A stretch of 58,962 nt of DNA from Pedobacter hiemivivus (GCF_004331685.1 NZ_SJSM01000030.1:1-58962), one strand, 5' to 3'; shown: positions 1 to 9,622, numbered from the stretch's first letter. Program-made: numbers and translations. Notes: generated by a model not told the origin, from the sequence alone.

Positions 1-2
1 TA

Positions 3-215
3 TGGTGTGCGTTTATATCTGATTTACTGGTCAAACTGATTCAAGTGCAGCTTAAAAGAAAATGGTCTTTCTCGAACCTTAGTTCAATTATAAGACTACA
101 TCTGATGAGTTACATTAATCTTTTCACTTTTTTAAACGACCCAGATAAGTTACCTGTAGCACTTAAAACTAATCAGCTTAGCTTTGGGGGCTTTGAAATC
201 AATTTTAAAATATAA
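3..215 (+). mobile_element. 3' end of an IS4-type transposase gene (partial)
   Basis: An open frame enters from the left edge and stops at 213-215. The 70 readable residues contain a segment (KRKWSFSNLSSIIRLHLMSY) that matches my memory of the C-terminal end of IS4-family DDE transposases of Bacteroidota, where a basic tryptophan-containing stretch is followed by a helical IxRLHLM/YINLF tract. The catalytic DDE residues lie outside the window, so function cannot be judged. A strong hairpin directly follows the stop. No terminal inverted repeat can be identified because the left end is missing. It could be another gene with a similar tail; the family call is by recognition only. Confidence 0.5.
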
Positions 216-216
216 A

Positions 217-248
217 AGCGGCCTAATGATTTATTAAGCCGCTTTTTT
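217..248. terminator. Bidirectional intrinsic terminator
   Basis: AAGCGGC and GCCGCTT form a 7-bp perfect stem around a 15-nt loop (CTAATGATTTATTAA), followed by a T-run on the + strand and preceded by A-rich sequence, so it works in both directions. It would end the transposase-like gene on + and the tsaD/small membrane protein operon on the - strand. Confidence 0.75.
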
Positions 249-328
249 TGTGTTTTATCATTTTCTCCGGACAACAGTGAAATAAATTCAGGATGACGAC
301 CGAACTAATAATACGGCCTTTTTTTTTG

Positions 329-550
329 TTACCGGTAACTTGGCGTTTGCGATTTAAGTCTCGACCCTGGCCCAGTTTCCATAAATTTACTGTCATATTT
401 AATAATGGCAAACAGTGCGATCAAGGCCATAGCAATCAGTACTACTATCCCCAAATAGCTCCTCTCTTTATCTTTCTTAAGAAGCCAACCCAAGAAAACA
501 ACCAATGGGATTAACAGTAATCCGAAAAATATATAACTAGCTGAATTCAT
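329..550 (-). CDS. Small two-helix membrane protein (hypothetical)
   Basis: A 73-residue protein with two predicted transmembrane segments, about residues 6-24 and 33-51, separated by a short basic loop (KKDKER), and a polar Arg/Ser-rich tail. It starts 15 nt after the tsaD stop on the same strand, so it is probably co-transcribed with tsaD. No family is recognised and no catalytic residues are visible. Its stop codon falls within a perfect 12-bp palindrome (GTTACCGGTAAC, 328-339). It is likely real because of its operon position, ATG start and clear two-helix pattern, but its function is unknown. Confidence 0.6.
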   Translation of the reverse strand: MNSASYIFFGLLLIPLVVFLGWLLKKDKERSYLGIVVLIAMALIALFAIIKYDSKFMETGPGSRLKSQTPSYR

Positions 551-565
551 AATTCTTTATTTATT

Positions 566-1567
566 TTAAAATTCCATTCTTGAAAGCGGAGCAACATCTT
601 GCCCAACAAAATCCCCATTTAGATACTTATGATACCCTGCTATTGCAATCATCGCTGCATTATCAGTACAGTACTCAAACGCTGGGATATAAACATTCCA
701 GTTCAATTGATCAGCCATACTTTGCAATCCAAGTCTTAAACCACTATTCGCAGAAACCCCACCAGCAATGGCAATCTCTTTTATTCCGTATTGCAACGCC
801 GCTTTCTTCAATTTATTCAGCAAAATATATACAATACTATGTTGGACTGATGCGCAAATATCATTCAAATGATCAGCAATAAAATTAGGATTCTCTTTCT
901 CCTGAGCTCTGATAAAGTATAATATTGAGGTTTTCAAACCACTAAAACTATAATTCAGGTCTTTGATTTGAGGTTCCGCAAATTTAAAAGCTTTTGGATC
1001 TCCATCTTTCGCGTGTTTATCTATCAGTGGACCACCTGGATAAGGCAAACCCAATATTTTCGCTGTCTTATCAAACGCTTCACCCGCAGCATCATCTAAA
1101 GTCTCCCCTACTATCTCCATGTTAAAGTAGTCTTTAACCAGAACAATTTGTGTATGCCCACCTGATACAGTCAGACAAAGGAAGGGAAATTTAGGCTTCG
1201 GATCGTCAATAAAATGGGCCAAAATATGCGCGTGCATATGATTTACCGAGATAAGCGGCAAATCAAGCGCCAATGCGAAAGACTTAGCAAACGATACGCC
1301 AACCAATAAAGAACCTAATAACCCTGGTCCTCTAGTAAAAGCAATCGCATTCAGCTCCTTTTTATTAACTTTAGCGTCTGTTAACGCTTGTTGAATAACC
1401 GGAACAATATTTTGTTGATGTACCCTTGAGGCAAGCTCAGGTATTACACCACCATAATTTTCATGAATTGTTTGGTTTGCAATAACATTGGCAGTAATTT
1501 TGCCGTTGTTACATATGGCAACCGAAGTTTCATCGCAAGAAGATTCTATAGCAAGTATTACAGACAC
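566..1567 (-). CDS. tsaD: tRNA N6-adenosine threonylcarbamoyltransferase TsaD
   Basis: TsaD transfers the threonylcarbamoyl group from threonylcarbamoyl-AMP to A37 of tRNAs that read ANN codons, working in the cytoplasm with TsaB and TsaE. The 333-residue length is typical of the family. Visible hallmarks are the N-terminal IESSCDETSVAI segment (7-18), the RGPGLLGSLLVG loop (79-90), the metal-binding HxxxH pair (His110, His114), GGHTQIV, and the C-terminal ASxAGG-like and CTDNAAM segments. The start is a GTG at 1565-1567; no upstream ATG fits. It is divergent from the tamB-like gene, whose likely start is under 30 nt away, and is followed by a small membrane protein gene. Confidence 0.95.
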   Translation of the reverse strand: MSVILAIESSCDETSVAICNNGKITANVIANQTIHENYGGVIPELASRVHQQNIVPVIQQALTDAKVNKKELNAIAFTRGPGLLGSLLVGVSFAKSFALALDLPLISVNHMHAHILAHFIDDPKPKFPFLCLTVSGGHTQIVLVKDYFNMEIVGETLDDAAGEAFDKTAKILGLPYPGGPLIDKHAKDGDPKAFKFAEPQIKDLNYSFSGLKTSILYFIRAQEKENPNFIADHLNDICASVQHSIVYILLNKLKKAALQYGIKEIAIAGGVSANSGLRLGLQSMADQLNWNVYIPAFEYCTDNAAMIAIAGYHKYLNGDFVGQDVAPLSRMEF

Positions 1568-1594
1568 GGGTATTTATAATTAAGCTACAAAACT

Positions 1595-4500
1595 ATTAAA
1601 AAACTATTACAAATACTTCTTTGGCTCGTTGCATCAGTAATTTTACTAGTTGCGATCGTTATTTTTGCCCTCCAGTTTAAGCCGGTGCAAACCTATGTGG
1701 CAAAAAAAGCCGCAGCCTACCTTTCAAACGAATTAAATACCACAGTATCATTAAGTAGTATCTATATAAAACCCTTCACGTCTGTAGTTATCGAGGATTT
1801 ACTGGTACTTGATCAACAAAAGGATACCATACTAAACACGCCAAAATTCATCGTCAGTATTAATCAGTTTTCCTTAAAACAGCGGATAATAGCGATCAAT
1901 ACGGTTCAGATCAATAAAGGGTCATTTTTCTTAAAATCGTTTAAAGACCGGTCGACTAATCTGGATTTCATCATAGACTACTTTGATTCCGGTCCAAAAA
2001 CAGTTAAAAAGAAGAAAAAACCTTACCAAATATCCTTCGACCGAATCATACTTAATAATTTCAGTTTCAAGTATAAAAACTTTAGACGGGACACCATCAT
2101 GAAGGGGATAAACTTTGATGATGTGGCCTTAAGTAATCTAAATGGGATTTTTGAAGGCTTCAACACCAAGGAACATATCCTCCAAACCCATATAAAGGAT
2201 CTAACCTTTAGAGAGAAAAGTGGTTTTTACCTTAAAAACTTAACAGCGCTTACAACAGTCGACACCAATAATATTGAGTTGAAAAATATGATGCTGGTTA
2301 CAAACAGAACCAGACTGACGGATTATTTTCAAATGCGTTTTAAAACCTTTGAAGATTTTAATGATTATTTCAACAAGATAAGGATGAAGGCCAACTTTGT
2401 TGATAGTCATATATCCTCACACGACATTTCTTACTTTACGTCTGAACTTGATCAGATGAACTTAGATATTGACATTGACGGTCAGGTTACCGGCCTGGTA
2501 AATCATTTAAAAGCAAAAAAACTTACCGTTAAAGCCGGCAAAGCAACCTATATAAAGGGCGATTTTGTCCTAAAAGGACTACCCAATCTAAACGAGACCT
2601 TTATGGATATGAAGGTTGATATGGCGGGAACAAATAAAGCTGACCTTGATGAAATTGTAACAGATATAACGGGTAAGAAAGCAAAAGTGATCCCTACAAT
2701 CATAGATAAATTTGGGAACATTAATTTCAATGGATCTTTTACTGGTTTTAAAAATGACTTTATTGCCTACGGTGAATTTAAAACCAAATTAGGTAGAGCG
2801 GTATCGGATGTCAACATGAAAATCGACAAAAAGGGAATTCCATCCTACACCGGTAGTGTTAAAACATATGATTTCAATTTAGGAAACTTAATTAACGAAA
2901 AAACATTGGGTCGAATTACGGCTTCATTAAATGTTAAAGGTAGAGGGACAGAGATCAATAGCTTATCAGAAAAACTAAATGGAGATATAGACTATATTGA
3001 CTTTAACAATTATAGATATAGAAACGTTAAAATTGATGGAACTTTCGACAAGAAGTATTTCGATGGGAGTTTAAAAATCAATGATAAAAATGTTCAACTT
3101 GTTTTTGATGGTGGTGTGAACCTGAATCCAAAGCTACCGGTATTCAATTTTAAAGCGACTATAAAAAATGCCAAGTTGAGGGCCCTTAAAATATATAAGG
3201 ATTCGCTTAAAATTGACGCCGTATTTAGCACCAATTTTTCTGGAAGTAATCTGGACAACATTCAAGGATACCTCCGCCTGCAGGAAATAAAGTTGGATAA
3301 TGTTAAAGGAATTTACAACATTGATTCTGTTGAACTACGAGCGAGCGGTGTAGGAAAAGAACGCAGTTTAGCTGTAAAATCGGATATACTTGACGCCAGT
3401 ATTAAAGGTCAATACGACTTAAATACGCTCCCATCCTATTATAAGACTTTAGCAAAAAGATACATCCCGTCCTTAAAGACTGATATTGTAAAATTTAAAG
3501 ATCAAATTTTTCAGTTCAATTTAAACATAAAAAGATTTGAGCCCGTAGCCCAGTTGCTAGTTCCAGGACTGGAAATAGAAGATCAAGCAACTTTTGTGGG
3601 GAATTTTGATTCACCAAACAATACGGCTACACTTAATGGGTTTATCAAGAAATTAAAATACAATGGAGTAGTTGTAAACAATATCATTATTGATGAAAAC
3701 ACCAGCACGAATCAGCTACAAGCTATTATTACTTCGGACAGGGTTGATCTGAATGACAGTTTATACATCAAAAATGTAAATATTTCCAACATTCTAAGAA
3801 ACGACAGTCTATCCCTAAACGTTAAACTTTCTAATGAAGACGATGTAAATCAGCTGGATTTAAACGGCTTGATTGAATTCTCTAACGATACAACTGCCCG
3901 CGTCAGTATCCTACCTTCGATCTTAAAAGTGAACAATGAAGAGTGGAAGATTCAGGAAAAAGTAAGCATAAGCTTTCAAGATGGAAAAACCGAGATCAAG
4001 AATTTCGATCTCAACCACGAAAACCAATTCATTACCGTGGATGGTATATTGTCAAATGATCCCAAAGATTTAGTGCTGGTTGGCTTTAAAAATTTTAGTT
4101 TAACAACCTTAAATCCTTTTGTAAAGGCCCTTGGCCTTAAAATTAGCGGGAATGTAAATGGGGAAACGACATTGGCCAACATCCTTAAGTCTCCTGAAAT
4201 ACACGACAATCTAAAAATAGACTCCCTGGTTTTTAATGATACCTATATAGGCAGTCTAACAGATACCTCTTCTTACGACAAAGCCAAAAATATGGCGAAT
4301 ATATTTACCAATATTGTTACCGCCGATAGGGAAACTTTAAGAGCGACTGGTAAACTGGATCTTGAGAAGAAAGAAATTGATCTTGGGATAAAGCTCGACA
4401 AAACTGAACTGGTAATTTTAGCGCCATTTGTTAAACATCTGGTCTCCGATCTAAAAGGTAATGTGTCAGCCGACCTTACGGTAAAAGGTCCTTTTGAAAA

Positions 4501-6085
4501 ACCGGAGATTAAAGGTGCACTATCTTTAGATGAAGCCACAATGACCATCAATTACCTCAAAACAAGATATACCATATCGGATGCTGTTGCAGTAAACAAT
4601 AGTGTTATTGAGCTTGAGGATCTTAAACTTTTAGATGTAAATGGGCATGAAGCCATAGCAAACGGTACGGTAGATTTGAATAACATCAACAATCCCAGAC
4701 TCGATGTAAACGTAGAGGCCACCAACTTCATGGCCTTAAATACCACTGAAAAAGACAACGCCCTATACTTTGGCCAGGCTTATGCAACCGGAACTTTTAA
4801 ATTTAAGGGACCTACAAACCGGATGTATATTGATATTGATGCGAAAACTGAAAAGGGAACAGTATTCAATTTGCCATTAAACAGCTCTGAAACTGTTTCG
4901 AGCAAAGATTTCATCACTTTTGTAAGTAAAGACACTGCTACCTATGTAAAAAAGCAAACCAGCTTTGAAGGGTTAACGATGAGCTTAAAACTTGATGTTG
5001 ACGCAAATAGTACTGCGAACATCTTTACTTCACTAGGTAATTTGAGTGGTAAAGGGAATTCTAAAAACCTTGCACTTAAAATTAACAGTTTGGGCGACTT
5101 TGAAATGTCTGGCGATTATATTATAGAATCTGGCAGCTTTGATTTTACGGCTCAGGAGGTCATTAACAAAAAGTTTAGTATCAGGCAAGGTGGCACGATC
5201 CGGTGGACTGGCAACCCTACCCTTGCCCAAATCAACTTAAAGGCCATATACGCGCTTAGAGCAAGCACCACAGACTTGTATTCTGCTGCGAATAGGGACA
5301 ATCCTAACCCAAATGACAGAGTTCCTGTTGAAGTTGAAATGGGATTAAGCGGTTTATTATTAAGACCGGACATTAAGCTTGATGTATTTTTCCCTTCAAA
5401 TCCTGCGATTAAAGAGGAAATGCAGACTTATTTTAATGACGACAACAACAGGAATTTACAAGCCTTAAGCTTAATCATCAGACGAAGCTTTGCGCCAGGA
5501 ACAGGAAGAGAGGGGCTTGGAAAACAATTAACTTCAGGGGTAGCAAGTACCGCAACAGAGCTGTTGTTTAACCAGTTTAACAATGTGCTTTCCTCGTTAA
5601 ATCTTGATTTTGTTGACATTAACATTCGTTCCTTAAGTGAAGCTAATGCATCCTTCCGCTTTTTCGAAAACAGGATAATTTTAAATGCGGGTATTGTAGA
5701 CAAAAGAACTACCAATAGCGATCTTTCGCCTATTGGCTTTGACAGCGAAAATGTAGGGGGCGAAGTCGAAGTGCTTGCACTGATAAAAAAAGATGGAACT
5801 TTAGTGGGTAAATTGGCAAATAAGCCGCCTACTCAGCAGAGTGTTTTTAATATTGCCCAGAGTCAAAACACAAATGTGACCTCATTTGGCCTAATTTACA
5901 CGCAACAGTTTGATAGTTTCAAAGAGTTTTTTCAAAAGATTACAGGAAAACTCAGAAGGGATGAAAAGAAGAAATTAGCCGACAAAAAAAAGACAGCGGA
6001 AGATGATAAAAAACCTTCCGCTGTCCAGCAGCCTGCAAATAAAGAGGCAATATTAAATGATCAAAAAAAGCCAAAAAGGAAATAA
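1595..6085 (+). CDS. tamB: TamB/DUF490-family translocation and assembly module protein
   Basis: A very large envelope protein (about 1496 residues) of the TamB/AsmA-like type, thought to span the periplasm as a long beta-groove carrying lipids or helping outer-membrane protein assembly. Visible are an N-terminal hydrophobic anchor (KKLLQILLWLVASVILLV region), a long series of beta-rich repeats, and the conserved C-terminal TamB domain over the last ~400 residues, then a Lys-rich tail. The ATG-less start is unusual: an in-frame stop is at 1577-1579 and no ATG, TTG or CTG suits, so I choose ATT at 1595, which gives I/M-KKLLQ and keeps the anchor. A GTG at 1685 would delete the anchor. The gene is convergent with ribBA. 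Confidence 0.85.
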   Translation: MKKLLQILLWLVASVILLVAIVIFALQFKPVQTYVAKKAAAYLSNELNTTVSLSSIYIKPFTSVVIEDLLVLDQQKDTILNTPKFIVSINQFSLKQRIIAINTVQINKGSFFLKSFKDRSTNLDFIIDYFDSGPKTVKKKKKPYQISFDRIILNNFSFKYKNFRRDTIMKGINFDDVALSNLNGIFEGFNTKEHILQTHIKDLTFREKSGFYLKNLTALTTVDTNNIELKNMMLVTNRTRLTDYFQMRFKTFEDFNDYFNKIRMKANFVDSHISSHDISYFTSELDQMNLDIDIDGQVTGLVNHLKAKKLTVKAGKATYIKGDFVLKGLPNLNETFMDMKVDMAGTNKADLDEIVTDITGKKAKVIPTIIDKFGNINFNGSFTGFKNDFIAYGEFKTKLGRAVSDVNMKIDKKGIPSYTGSVKTYDFNLGNLINEKTLGRITASLNVKGRGTEINSLSEKLNGDIDYIDFNNYRYRNVKIDGTFDKKYFDGSLKINDKNVQLVFDGGVNLNPKLPVFNFKATIKNAKLRALKIYKDSLKIDAVFSTNFSGSNLDNIQGYLRLQEIKLDNVKGIYNIDSVELRASGVGKERSLAVKSDILDASIKGQYDLNTLPSYYKTLAKRYIPSLKTDIVKFKDQIFQFNLNIKRFEPVAQLLVPGLEIEDQATFVGNFDSPNNTATLNGFIKKLKYNGVVVNNIIIDENTSTNQLQAIITSDRVDLNDSLYIKNVNISNILRNDSLSLNVKLSNEDDVNQLDLNGLIEFSNDTTARVSILPSILKVNNEEWKIQEKVSISFQDGKTEIKNFDLNHENQFITVDGILSNDPKDLVLVGFKNFSLTTLNPFVKALGLKISGNVNGETTLANILKSPEIHDNLKIDSLVFNDTYIGSLTDTSSYDKAKNMANIFTNIVTADRETLRATGKLDLEKKEIDLGIKLDKTELVILAPFVKHLVSDLKGNVSADLTVKGPFEKPEIKGALSLDEATMTINYLKTRYTISDAVAVNNSVIELEDLKLLDVNGHEAIANGTVDLNNINNPRLDVNVEATNFMALNTTEKDNALYFGQAYATGTFKFKGPTNRMYIDIDAKTEKGTVFNLPLNSSETVSSKDFITFVSKDTATYVKKQTSFEGLTMSLKLDVDANSTANIFTSLGNLSGKGNSKNLALKINSLGDFEMSGDYIIESGSFDFTAQEVINKKFSIRQGGTIRWTGNPTLAQINLKAIYALRASTTDLYSAANRDNPNPNDRVPVEVEMGLSGLLLRPDIKLDVFFPSNPAIKEEMQTYFNDDNNRNLQALSLIIRRSFAPGTGREGLGKQLTSGVASTATELLFNQFNNVLSSLNLDFVDINIRSLSEANASFRFFENRIILNAGIVDKRTTNSDLSPIGFDSENVGGEVEVLALIKKDGTLVGKLANKPPTQQSVFNIAQSQNTNVTSFGLIYTQQFDSFKEFFQKITGKLRRDEKKKLADKKKTAEDDKKPSAVQQPANKEAILNDQKKPKRK
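5982..6025 (-). terminator. ribBA terminator embedded in the tamB coding end
   Basis: The arms GACAGCGGAAG (5992-6002) and CTTCCGCTGTC (6015-6025) are perfectly complementary over 11 bp with a 12-nt loop. Read on the - strand the hairpin is followed at once by eight T residues, the classic intrinsic terminator layout, about 65 nt after the ribBA stop. On the + strand it encodes part of the Lys-rich tail of the TamB-like protein. Confidence 0.75.
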
Positions 6086-6089
6086 ATCC

Positions 6090-7301
6090 TTAGCCTTTCA
6101 TGATTTGATGTCCCATCTTATCACGTTTTGTTTTCAAATAAAGTTCATTGTGAACATTACTTTCAATTTCAATTGGGATGTTCTCCACAATCTCCAGACC
6201 ATATCCGATCAAACCAGCTCTTTTTGTTGGGTTGTTAGACATCAATCGCATCTTGCTGACGCCCTGAGCTCTTAATATCTGTGCACCTACCCCATAATCG
6301 CGTTCATCGCCTTTAAAGCCTAATTTTATATTAGCCTCTACAGTATCAAAACCAGCATCTTGCAGGTTATATGAACGTAATTTATTGATTAGTCCTATCC
6401 CACGTCCCTCCTGGTTCATGTAAACAACAACTCCTTTACCTTCTTTATCTATCATTTCTAAAGCTTTGTGAAGCTGTGGTCCACAATCGCAACGGCATGA
6501 TCCGAATATATCACCTGTTACACAAGAGCTATGAACCCTTGCTAACACTGGCTCATCTGGAGTCCACTTTCCTTTGCTAATAGCTAAGTGAGTGGCGTTG
6601 TTATCTAACTGCGTATAAGCAGTCATATTAAAGTCGCCCCATTGCGTAGGTAAGTTAATCGTAACTTCTTCCTTAATCAGGCTTTCTTTACTTAATCTGT
6701 AAGCAATAAGATCTTTGATAGAGATGATTCTTAACTGATGTCTTTCTGCAATTTTAAGCAAATCAGGAAGCCTTGCCATTTCTCCATCATCCTTTAAAAT
6801 CTCTACAAGCACACCTGCTGGTTTCATCCCAGCTAGAATAGCCAAATCTACAGCAGCTTCTGTATGGCCTGAGCGTCTCAGTACTCCACCATCTTTAGAT
6901 CTTAAAGGAAATATGTGTCCTGGTCTCCCAAGTTCAGCAGGATCGATATCAGGGTTAATTAGCGCAAGAATAGTTTTAGATCTATCTGATGCCGAAATTC
7001 CCGTTGTACAGCCATATCCAAGTAAGTCTACAGAAACTGTAAAATTCGTTTCATAGGCTGCAGTGTTTTTACCCACCATAGGCTCCAGGCCAAGTTCATC
7101 ACATCTCTGTTCCGTTAATGGAGCACAGATTAAACCTCTGCCATAAGTAGCCATAAAATTGATAACTTCTGGGGTAGCGTTCTCAGCTGCAGTTAAGAAA
7201 TCGCCTTCGTTTTCTCTGTCCTCATCGTCTACAACGATAATAACTTTTCCTGCTTTTATATCCGCAATAGCATCTTCTATTGCATCGAGTTTAATTTCCA
7301 T
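6090..7301 (-). CDS. ribBA: Bifunctional 3,4-dihydroxy-2-butanone-4-phosphate synthase / GTP cyclohydrolase II
   Basis: This enzyme catalyses both entry steps of riboflavin synthesis: ribulose-5-phosphate to dihydroxybutanone phosphate, and GTP ring opening. Residues 1-205 are the RibB domain, with the acidic DDEDRENEGD motif at 25-34 and RRSGHTEAAVDLA. Residues 210-403 are the RibA domain, with the zinc ligands in SSCVTGDIFGSCRCDCG and the YMNQEGRGIGL segment. The length of 403 residues is normal for fused RibBA. It starts with ATG at 7301 and lies 147 nt downstream of the LptF/LptG-like gene on the same strand. I see no FMN riboswitch consensus in that gap. Confidence 0.96.
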   Translation of the reverse strand: MEIKLDAIEDAIADIKAGKVIIVVDDEDRENEGDFLTAAENATPEVINFMATYGRGLICAPLTEQRCDELGLEPMVGKNTAAYETNFTVSVDLLGYGCTTGISASDRSKTILALINPDIDPAELGRPGHIFPLRSKDGGVLRRSGHTEAAVDLAILAGMKPAGVLVEILKDDGEMARLPDLLKIAERHQLRIISIKDLIAYRLSKESLIKEEVTINLPTQWGDFNMTAYTQLDNNATHLAISKGKWTPDEPVLARVHSSCVTGDIFGSCRCDCGPQLHKALEMIDKEGKGVVVYMNQEGRGIGLINKLRSYNLQDAGFDTVEANIKLGFKGDERDYGVGAQILRAQGVSKMRLMSNNPTKRAGLIGYGLEIVENIPIEIESNVHNELYLKTKRDKMGHQIMKG

Positions 7302-7448
7302 TTTATAAGTATATCAATCCCCAAATCCTAAATCAATTTGAAAATCTATTAAATTTGCCTTGCAAAGTTACAACCTTCCAACACAATTTCACGCCTTAAA
7401 ATATCATAAATAAGTAATGAATAGCGGGTTGTGGGATTGCCATCCCCG

Positions 7449-8888
7449 TTAAACTGCCTGTGAAGGTGATTTCCTTTTAAATATTTTAAAAATCTTAGTG
7501 AATACCAGCTTGAAATTATTAACATCAAACAAAGCTGAATCAACAGTTGCTTTATACGTCAGAAAAGCACCTAAAGGGGATAAAATAATAATAGCCAACC
7601 ACATACCAAAAAATGGAGTTAAGGATCCCTGGGTTGCAGACTTCTCGGCAACGGTAGCGATGATATGATAAAGCAGGAAAAATACGATAGCGACTACAAC
7701 CGGTAAACCAAGGCCACCTTTTCGTATAATTGCCCCTAAAGGCGCCCCAATAAAAAATAGTAACAGACAGGAGAAAGCGAGTGTAAACTTCTTTTGATAC
7801 TCAATCTCCACCTTAATGATACTTCTGGTCCTATCGCCATGATCAGCAATTCGCCCAGATGTGGTTTGCATCACAGTGTTAGCCTGATCTAATGCACTTT
7901 GTATAATCGATAACTTTTGGTTTTTTGGAACTATATTAAGTACAGGCTTGTCTATCCCCTTCACCTTGGCCATTAACTTTGTATACCCTTTTGTATAATT
8001 ATTTTGTTTGTAATAACTACTTACATTCAAAGCGGCAAATTTATTTATACTATCTAACTCGCTGGATAAAGAATCTTTCTTTTTGGACAGACCTTTTAAG
8101 TTGAGCATTTGCGTATTGCCCCTAAAGCCTTCTTCATCTGTTCTATTCATTTTAAAACTAGAGATGTCGAACTTTTGGTCCGTTTCTTTAAAGCGCATTC
8201 GAGTTAATTCCTGCCTTGGATTATAGGAAGAGCTTTTTCCGCTTGATTCCTCATACCTAACGCCATCATGAAGATTTAACACCAAATGACTATCATCTTT
8301 GGACATTTTACCCTCTTTGGCAATAATGATCTTTGCTATCCCATTGTTACCGGTATGATCATAAATCATTACATTTTTCAACTCCCCATCGTCATTTTTT
8401 TTGTCGACCCTAATGGAATAACCAGGAATACTATTGTTAAATACGCCCTCTTTAATTAGAAAAGAGAGTTTTTTATTCCGGATATCCCAAAGCAGTGAGC
8501 CAAACTTTAAGTTTGCTTTAGGCAACATGTAATCAGAAAAAATAAAGGAGCTAATGGCCAGAAAAATAATCACAACCAATAAAGGCATCATCGCTTTTTG
8601 CAAAGAAATACCTGCAGATTTGATGGCTACCAATTCATAATTCTCCCCTAACGTACCGAATGTCATAATAGACGACAGCAGTATCGAAAGCGGAAGTGCC
8701 ATGGAAACATTGGCTGCAGATGCATAATACATCAGCTCAAGTATTACGTACCACTCGAATCCTTTTCCGATTAGTTCGTCAACATACTTAAACAAAAAAA
8801 GCATCAATAGTATGAACATCACTATAAAAAAAGTGACGAAGAATGGCTTTATAAATGCTTTGACAAGTAGTAAATGAATCTTTTTCAA
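7449..8888 (-). CDS. LptF/LptG-family lipopolysaccharide export permease (YjgP/YjgQ)
   Basis: This is an inner-membrane permease of the Lpt ABC exporter, which extracts LPS and pushes it onto the periplasmic bridge. At 479 residues it is longer than the ~360-residue enteric proteins. Three transmembrane helices lie in the N-terminal ~125 residues and three in the C-terminal ~110, with a large polar periplasmic beta-domain between them. The N-terminal KPFFVTFFIVMFILLMLFLF and C-terminal GAPLGAIIRKGGLGLPVV segments are typical of the family. It cannot be assigned as LptF or LptG from sequence alone. It starts 30 nt after the START-like gene, suggesting one transcript. Confidence 0.88.
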   Translation of the reverse strand: MKKIHLLLVKAFIKPFFVTFFIVMFILLMLFLFKYVDELIGKGFEWYVILELMYYASAANVSMALPLSILLSSIMTFGTLGENYELVAIKSAGISLQKAMMPLLVVIIFLAISSFIFSDYMLPKANLKFGSLLWDIRNKKLSFLIKEGVFNNSIPGYSIRVDKKNDDGELKNVMIYDHTGNNGIAKIIIAKEGKMSKDDSHLVLNLHDGVRYEESSGKSSSYNPRQELTRMRFKETDQKFDISSFKMNRTDEEGFRGNTQMLNLKGLSKKKDSLSSELDSINKFAALNVSSYYKQNNYTKGYTKLMAKVKGIDKPVLNIVPKNQKLSIIQSALDQANTVMQTTSGRIADHGDRTRSIIKVEIEYQKKFTLAFSCLLLFFIGAPLGAIIRKGGLGLPVVVAIVFFLLYHIIATVAEKSATQGSLTPFFGMWLAIIILSPLGAFLTYKATVDSALFDVNNFKLVFTKIFKIFKRKSPSQAV

Positions 8889-8918
8889 TATACAAATGTA
8901 GGCAAAGCCAACGAAAAA

Positions 8919-9299
8919 TTAAGCACCTAATACACTATGCAGGTAGTTTATCTGATTATCCCAAATCAATGTACGCTCGGCCATGGTATCTTCAGTAGCA
9001 AAATCTGTTATCGAAAGCGCTACATCATTGGTTAATTCGTCTTGAACGATTTCCATTTCAAAATAGCAATGCGGGTCGTCATCAAGCCATTTAAATTTAA
9101 CGAGTTTATTTTCCTTTATACTAAGTAATTTCGCTTTTTGTATTTCATCATCCCATGTGAAGGTATAAGTCTGATCACGGAAGACAACATCATCCGCAAA
9201 CCATTGGGATAAACCATTTGGCTCGCTAATAAAGCTAAATAAAATACGTGGAGACGATCTCAATTCATATTCTAGGGTAAATTTTTTCTTTTCTGACAT
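8919..9299 (-). CDS. START-like / SRPBCC domain protein
   Basis: A 126-residue cytoplasmic protein that fits the START-like (Bet v1/SRPBCC, AHSA1-like) fold: FTLEYELRSSPRILFSFISE at the N terminus, then the GLSQWFADDV motif, alternating beta strands, and a C-terminal amphipathic helix. Such folds make a hydrophobic pocket; no ligand or reaction can be deduced here. It begins with ATG at 9299 and precedes the Lpt permease gene by 30 nt. That pairing recurs in Bacteroidota as far as I recall, but the functional link is unknown. Confidence 0.8.
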   Translation of the reverse strand: MSEKKKFTLEYELRSSPRILFSFISEPNGLSQWFADDVVFRDQTYTFTWDDEIQKAKLLSIKENKLVKFKWLDDDPHCYFEMEIVQDELTNDVALSITDFATEDTMAERTLIWDNQINYLHSVLGA

Positions 9300-9432
9300 C
9301 GTTAAACGCTTACTTTCTGAATTTCTTAGACAATTTTTTATTTATATTTCTAAAGGAAAGTAATTTTTTCTACAGTTGCAACTCTTTAGAAAATCACATT
9401 GATTTTTTAATCATCAAAAGCCAGAAAGTGCG

Positions 9433-9462
9433 GCTCAGATGGTTAGAGCGCAGGATTTACAT
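9433..9462 (+). repeat. Partial tRNA-Met copy (5' half only)
   Basis: Positions 9433-9457 repeat exactly the 25 nt at 9698-9722 of the intact tRNA (D-arm and 5' side of the anticodon arm). The copy then diverges; the acceptor 5' strand and the whole 3' half are absent. It cannot fold as a tRNA. The direct repeat is 265 bp from the functional copy and may be left by recombination or by an integrative element. Confidence 0.8.
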
Positions 9463-9622
9463 AAAAATTGATTATAAGTATTATGCGTAACTTACGCTAC
9501 ATATATTATAATTAACCATATCTTTCACCAGCACACCCCAAAATAACTAGCTTAGTATCACCGTTAAAGCATAATAGTAAGGATTATTGGAGATTTTTTT
9601 TTATTATTTGAAATCATTCTCC

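Noticed and set aside
6074..6089. Small hairpin AAGGA...TCCTT at the tamB/ribBA junction as terminator
   Set aside because: Only 5 bp and AT-rich, without a good U-tract; the embedded hairpin at 5992-6025 is far stronger.
7302..7448. Possible FMN riboswitch before ribBA
   Set aside because: The gap lacks the conserved RFN core segments (AGGGGCGGGG-like and GAYYCGGT-like); nothing more than AT-rich spacer is visible.
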